5,849 nt of DNA from an uncultured Ellagibacter sp. (GTDB taxonomy: Bacteria; Actinomycetota; Coriobacteriia; Coriobacteriales; Eggerthellaceae). The position numbers and the translations under genes were made by a program. Shown in pieces: positions 4,979-5,849 of this stretch. The stretch's first letter is position 1, and every line of letters starts with the position of its first letter. The notes under the pieces are model-generated. The model was not told the DNA's origin. It saw only the letters and a list, made by a program, of their open reading frames with translations, and searched no databases. The DNA is taken from assembly GCA_934613165.1 (NCBI GenBank), contig CAKTSW010000101.1, forward strand, positions 1 through 5,849, written 5' to 3'.

Positions 4979-5497
4979 ATGTTCAGAGACTTAAGACGCA
5001 AAAAGCAGGCACTCACCGAGACCGAGTGCCGCGACATCCTGTCGCGGGGCGCCTACGGCGTGCTCGCCGTCGCGGGAGACGACGGCTACCCGTACGCCGT
5101 GCCGGTGAACTACGTCGTGCGCGGCAACGCCATCTACTTCCACAGCGCGAAGACCGGCCATAAGATCGACGCGATCGCCCGCCACAGCAAGGTAAGCTTC
5201 TGCGTCGTCGACAAGAGCGACCTCGTTCCCGAGCGCTTCACCACCTACTTCAAGAGCGTCATCGCCTTCGGGCGCGCCCGCATCGTCGACGACAAGGCCG
5301 AAAGCCTCGACGCCCTGACCGCGCTCACGCAGACGCTCGCACCGAGCGAAGGCCCTGATCACCAGCGCGAGGAGATCGGGCAGTGCGAGCACGCGGGCTC
5401 GGTCGCGATCGTCGCCATCGACATCGAGCGCCTCTCGGGCAAGCAGGCGATCGAGCTTGTCCGCGGCAAAACGAACGACAATGCCCCCATCGGATAA
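4979..5497 (+). CDS. Pyridoxamine 5'-phosphate oxidase-family (Nim-like) flavin protein
   Basis: This 172-residue protein has the FMN-binding split-barrel fold of the pyridoxamine phosphate oxidase-like superfamily and looks most like the Nim/5-nitroimidazole-reductase-like branch. Residues 26-61 (YGVLAVAGDDGYPYAVPVNY, then IYFHSAKTGHK) carry the family's typical 'PYxVPVNYV...IYFHSAxxGxKID' pattern, followed by KVSFCVVD (71-78) and the C-terminal SGKQAIEL (153-160). No signal peptide or membrane helix is seen. The ATG has only a modest AAAGG site six bases upstream. It probably reduces or binds a flavin-accessible substrate; drug resistance should not be assumed from the fold. It is the second flavin split-barrel in the locus, on the other side of the divergent promoter. 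The name is a family-level call; the substrate is unknown. Confidence 0.82.
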   Translation: MFRDLRRKKQALTETECRDILSRGAYGVLAVAGDDGYPYAVPVNYVVRGNAIYFHSAKTGHKIDAIARHSKVSFCVVDKSDLVPERFTTYFKSVIAFGRARIVDDKAESLDALTALTQTLAPSEGPDHQREEIGQCEHAGSVAIVAIDIERLSGKQAIELVRGKTNDNAPIG

Positions 5498-5514
5498 GCC
5501 TTTATCCATTCACG

Positions 5515-5651
5515 GAATAATCGAAGTGCGAGGGCATGAGCCGCAAGCCGTGGTAGAGTGGTGCGCTGGAAATTTCTGACCTGGGCTTTTATAGGTTGAA
5601 AAAAGCCAGCTACTCAGACTATCCCCTCATGCCCTCGCACTTCGATTATTC
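5515..5651. repeat. Inverted-repeat element 2 (26-bp perfect arms)
   Basis: Positions 5515-5540 (starting GAATAATCGAAGTGCG) and 5626-5651 (ending CGCACTTCGATTATTC) are perfect reverse complements over 26 bp and enclose 85 bp. The interior folds again: CTGGGCTTTT (5581-5590) pairs with AAAAGCCAG (5601-5609) with one bulged base. There is no ORF of note and no clear flanking duplication. It lies 17 bp after the Nim-like gene's stop codon and 33 bp before the prfC promoter. It fits a MITE, or a large hairpin RNA that could terminate or process transcripts from both sides. Arm sequences differ from those of the element at 6-168. Confidence 0.65.
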
Positions 5652-5683
5652 TATGTTCGGATAACCGCGAAACGGCCCGCAAC

Positions 5684-5712
5684 TTGTTGACCCTCGTCTG
5701 AACAGCTACAAT
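5684..5712 (+). promoter_or_regulatory. Probable sigma-70-type promoter of prfC
   Basis: TTGTTG (5684-5689), a 17-bp spacer and TACAAT (5707-5712, five of six matches to TATAAT) form a good housekeeping promoter. Transcription would start near 5719 and give a leader of about 70 nt before the prfC start. It lies outside the right inverted-repeat arm. Confidence 0.6.
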
Positions 5713-5791
5713 ACATGGGTTATCGATACGGCTGGCAAGCGAGCGCACGCCCTGCCGCCGAGCAATCAAGCGCATCACAGAAAGAGAACCC

Positions 5792-5849
5792 ATGTCGAAC
5801 CTGACAGACGAAATCGCCTCACGGCGAACGTTCGCCATCATCTCCCATC
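5792..5849 (+). CDS. prfC: Peptide chain release factor 3 (N-terminal fragment)
   Basis: Only the first 19 codons are in the window; the gene runs off the right edge. They read MSNLTDEIASRRTFAIISH, where RRTFAIISH is the hallmark that leads into the P-loop GTP-binding motif (HPDAGKTT) of release factor 3. This translational GTPase removes RF1/RF2 from the ribosome after termination. A weak GAAAGAG sequence precedes the ATG and a good promoter lies about 80 bp upstream. It is a housekeeping gene unrelated to the peptide locus and marks its right border. Confidence 0.85.
   Translation, partial: MSNLTDEIASRRTFAIISH

Noticed and set aside
5492..5507. GGATAA-GCCT-TTATCC hairpin as terminator of the Nim-like gene
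   Set aside because: The six-pair stem is A/T-rich, overlaps the stop codon and has no T-run after it.
5545..5610. tRNA-like stretch (GGTAGAGTGGTGCGCTGG and GGTTGAA) inside element 2
   Set aside because: There is no acceptor stem, anticodon arm or proper T-loop around it; the resemblance to a D-arm is superficial.
82..5666. CGGATAACC shared by element 1 and the sequence right of element 2
   Set aside because: A single 9-mer match in sequence of this length with no matching flanks does not show relationship.

Overview
The window is GC-rich DNA whose genes use G/C-ending codons and mostly AGGAG-type ribosome binding sites. The gene set (radical SAM, ferredoxin, flavin-fold, nitroreductase-type and release factor 3 genes) suggests an anaerobic actinobacterium. 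I favour a gut Coriobacteriia of the Eggerthellaceae type (Eggerthella/Gordonibacter-like). That is inference from composition and gene content, not a database match.

The centre is a probable, compact RiPP (ribosomally made, modified peptide) locus on the minus strand, read right to left. It starts with a 49-codon precursor gene too short for standard ORF calling (4293-4442). The peptide is built almost entirely of ACG[T/S]-A-DPAP repeats. A highly structured 244-bp spacer follows. Next come a flavin-fold/two-[4Fe-4S] ferredoxin fusion (3359-4048) and, one base after it, a radical SAM/SPASM enzyme (2308-3357), the likely maturase with its likely electron donor. Directly downstream lie the relic of a nitroreductase gene, with its middle deleted and its ends out of frame (2081-2300), and an intact class M-like sirtuin (1232-2068). 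A carboxymuconolactone decarboxylase-cupin fusion (328-1083) follows in the same direction but appears to have its own MerR-type promoter.

Divergent from the precursor gene, on the plus strand, are an HxlR-family regulator with an N-terminal cysteine (4576-4908) and a Nim-like flavin split-barrel protein (4979-5497). The 133-bp divergent region carries a TACTYAC-N6-GTRAGTA dyad that is a good candidate operator for the regulator. The right edge holds the promoter and first 19 codons of peptide chain release factor 3 (prfC), which is a housekeeping gene and marks the end of the accessory block.

Both flanks carry a compact element with long perfect inverted ends: 24-bp arms at 6-168 and 26-bp arms at 5515-5651. 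The two elements are unrelated in arm sequence. Each looks like a MITE or large RNA hairpin. No tRNA, rRNA, CRISPR array or intact transposase gene was seen.
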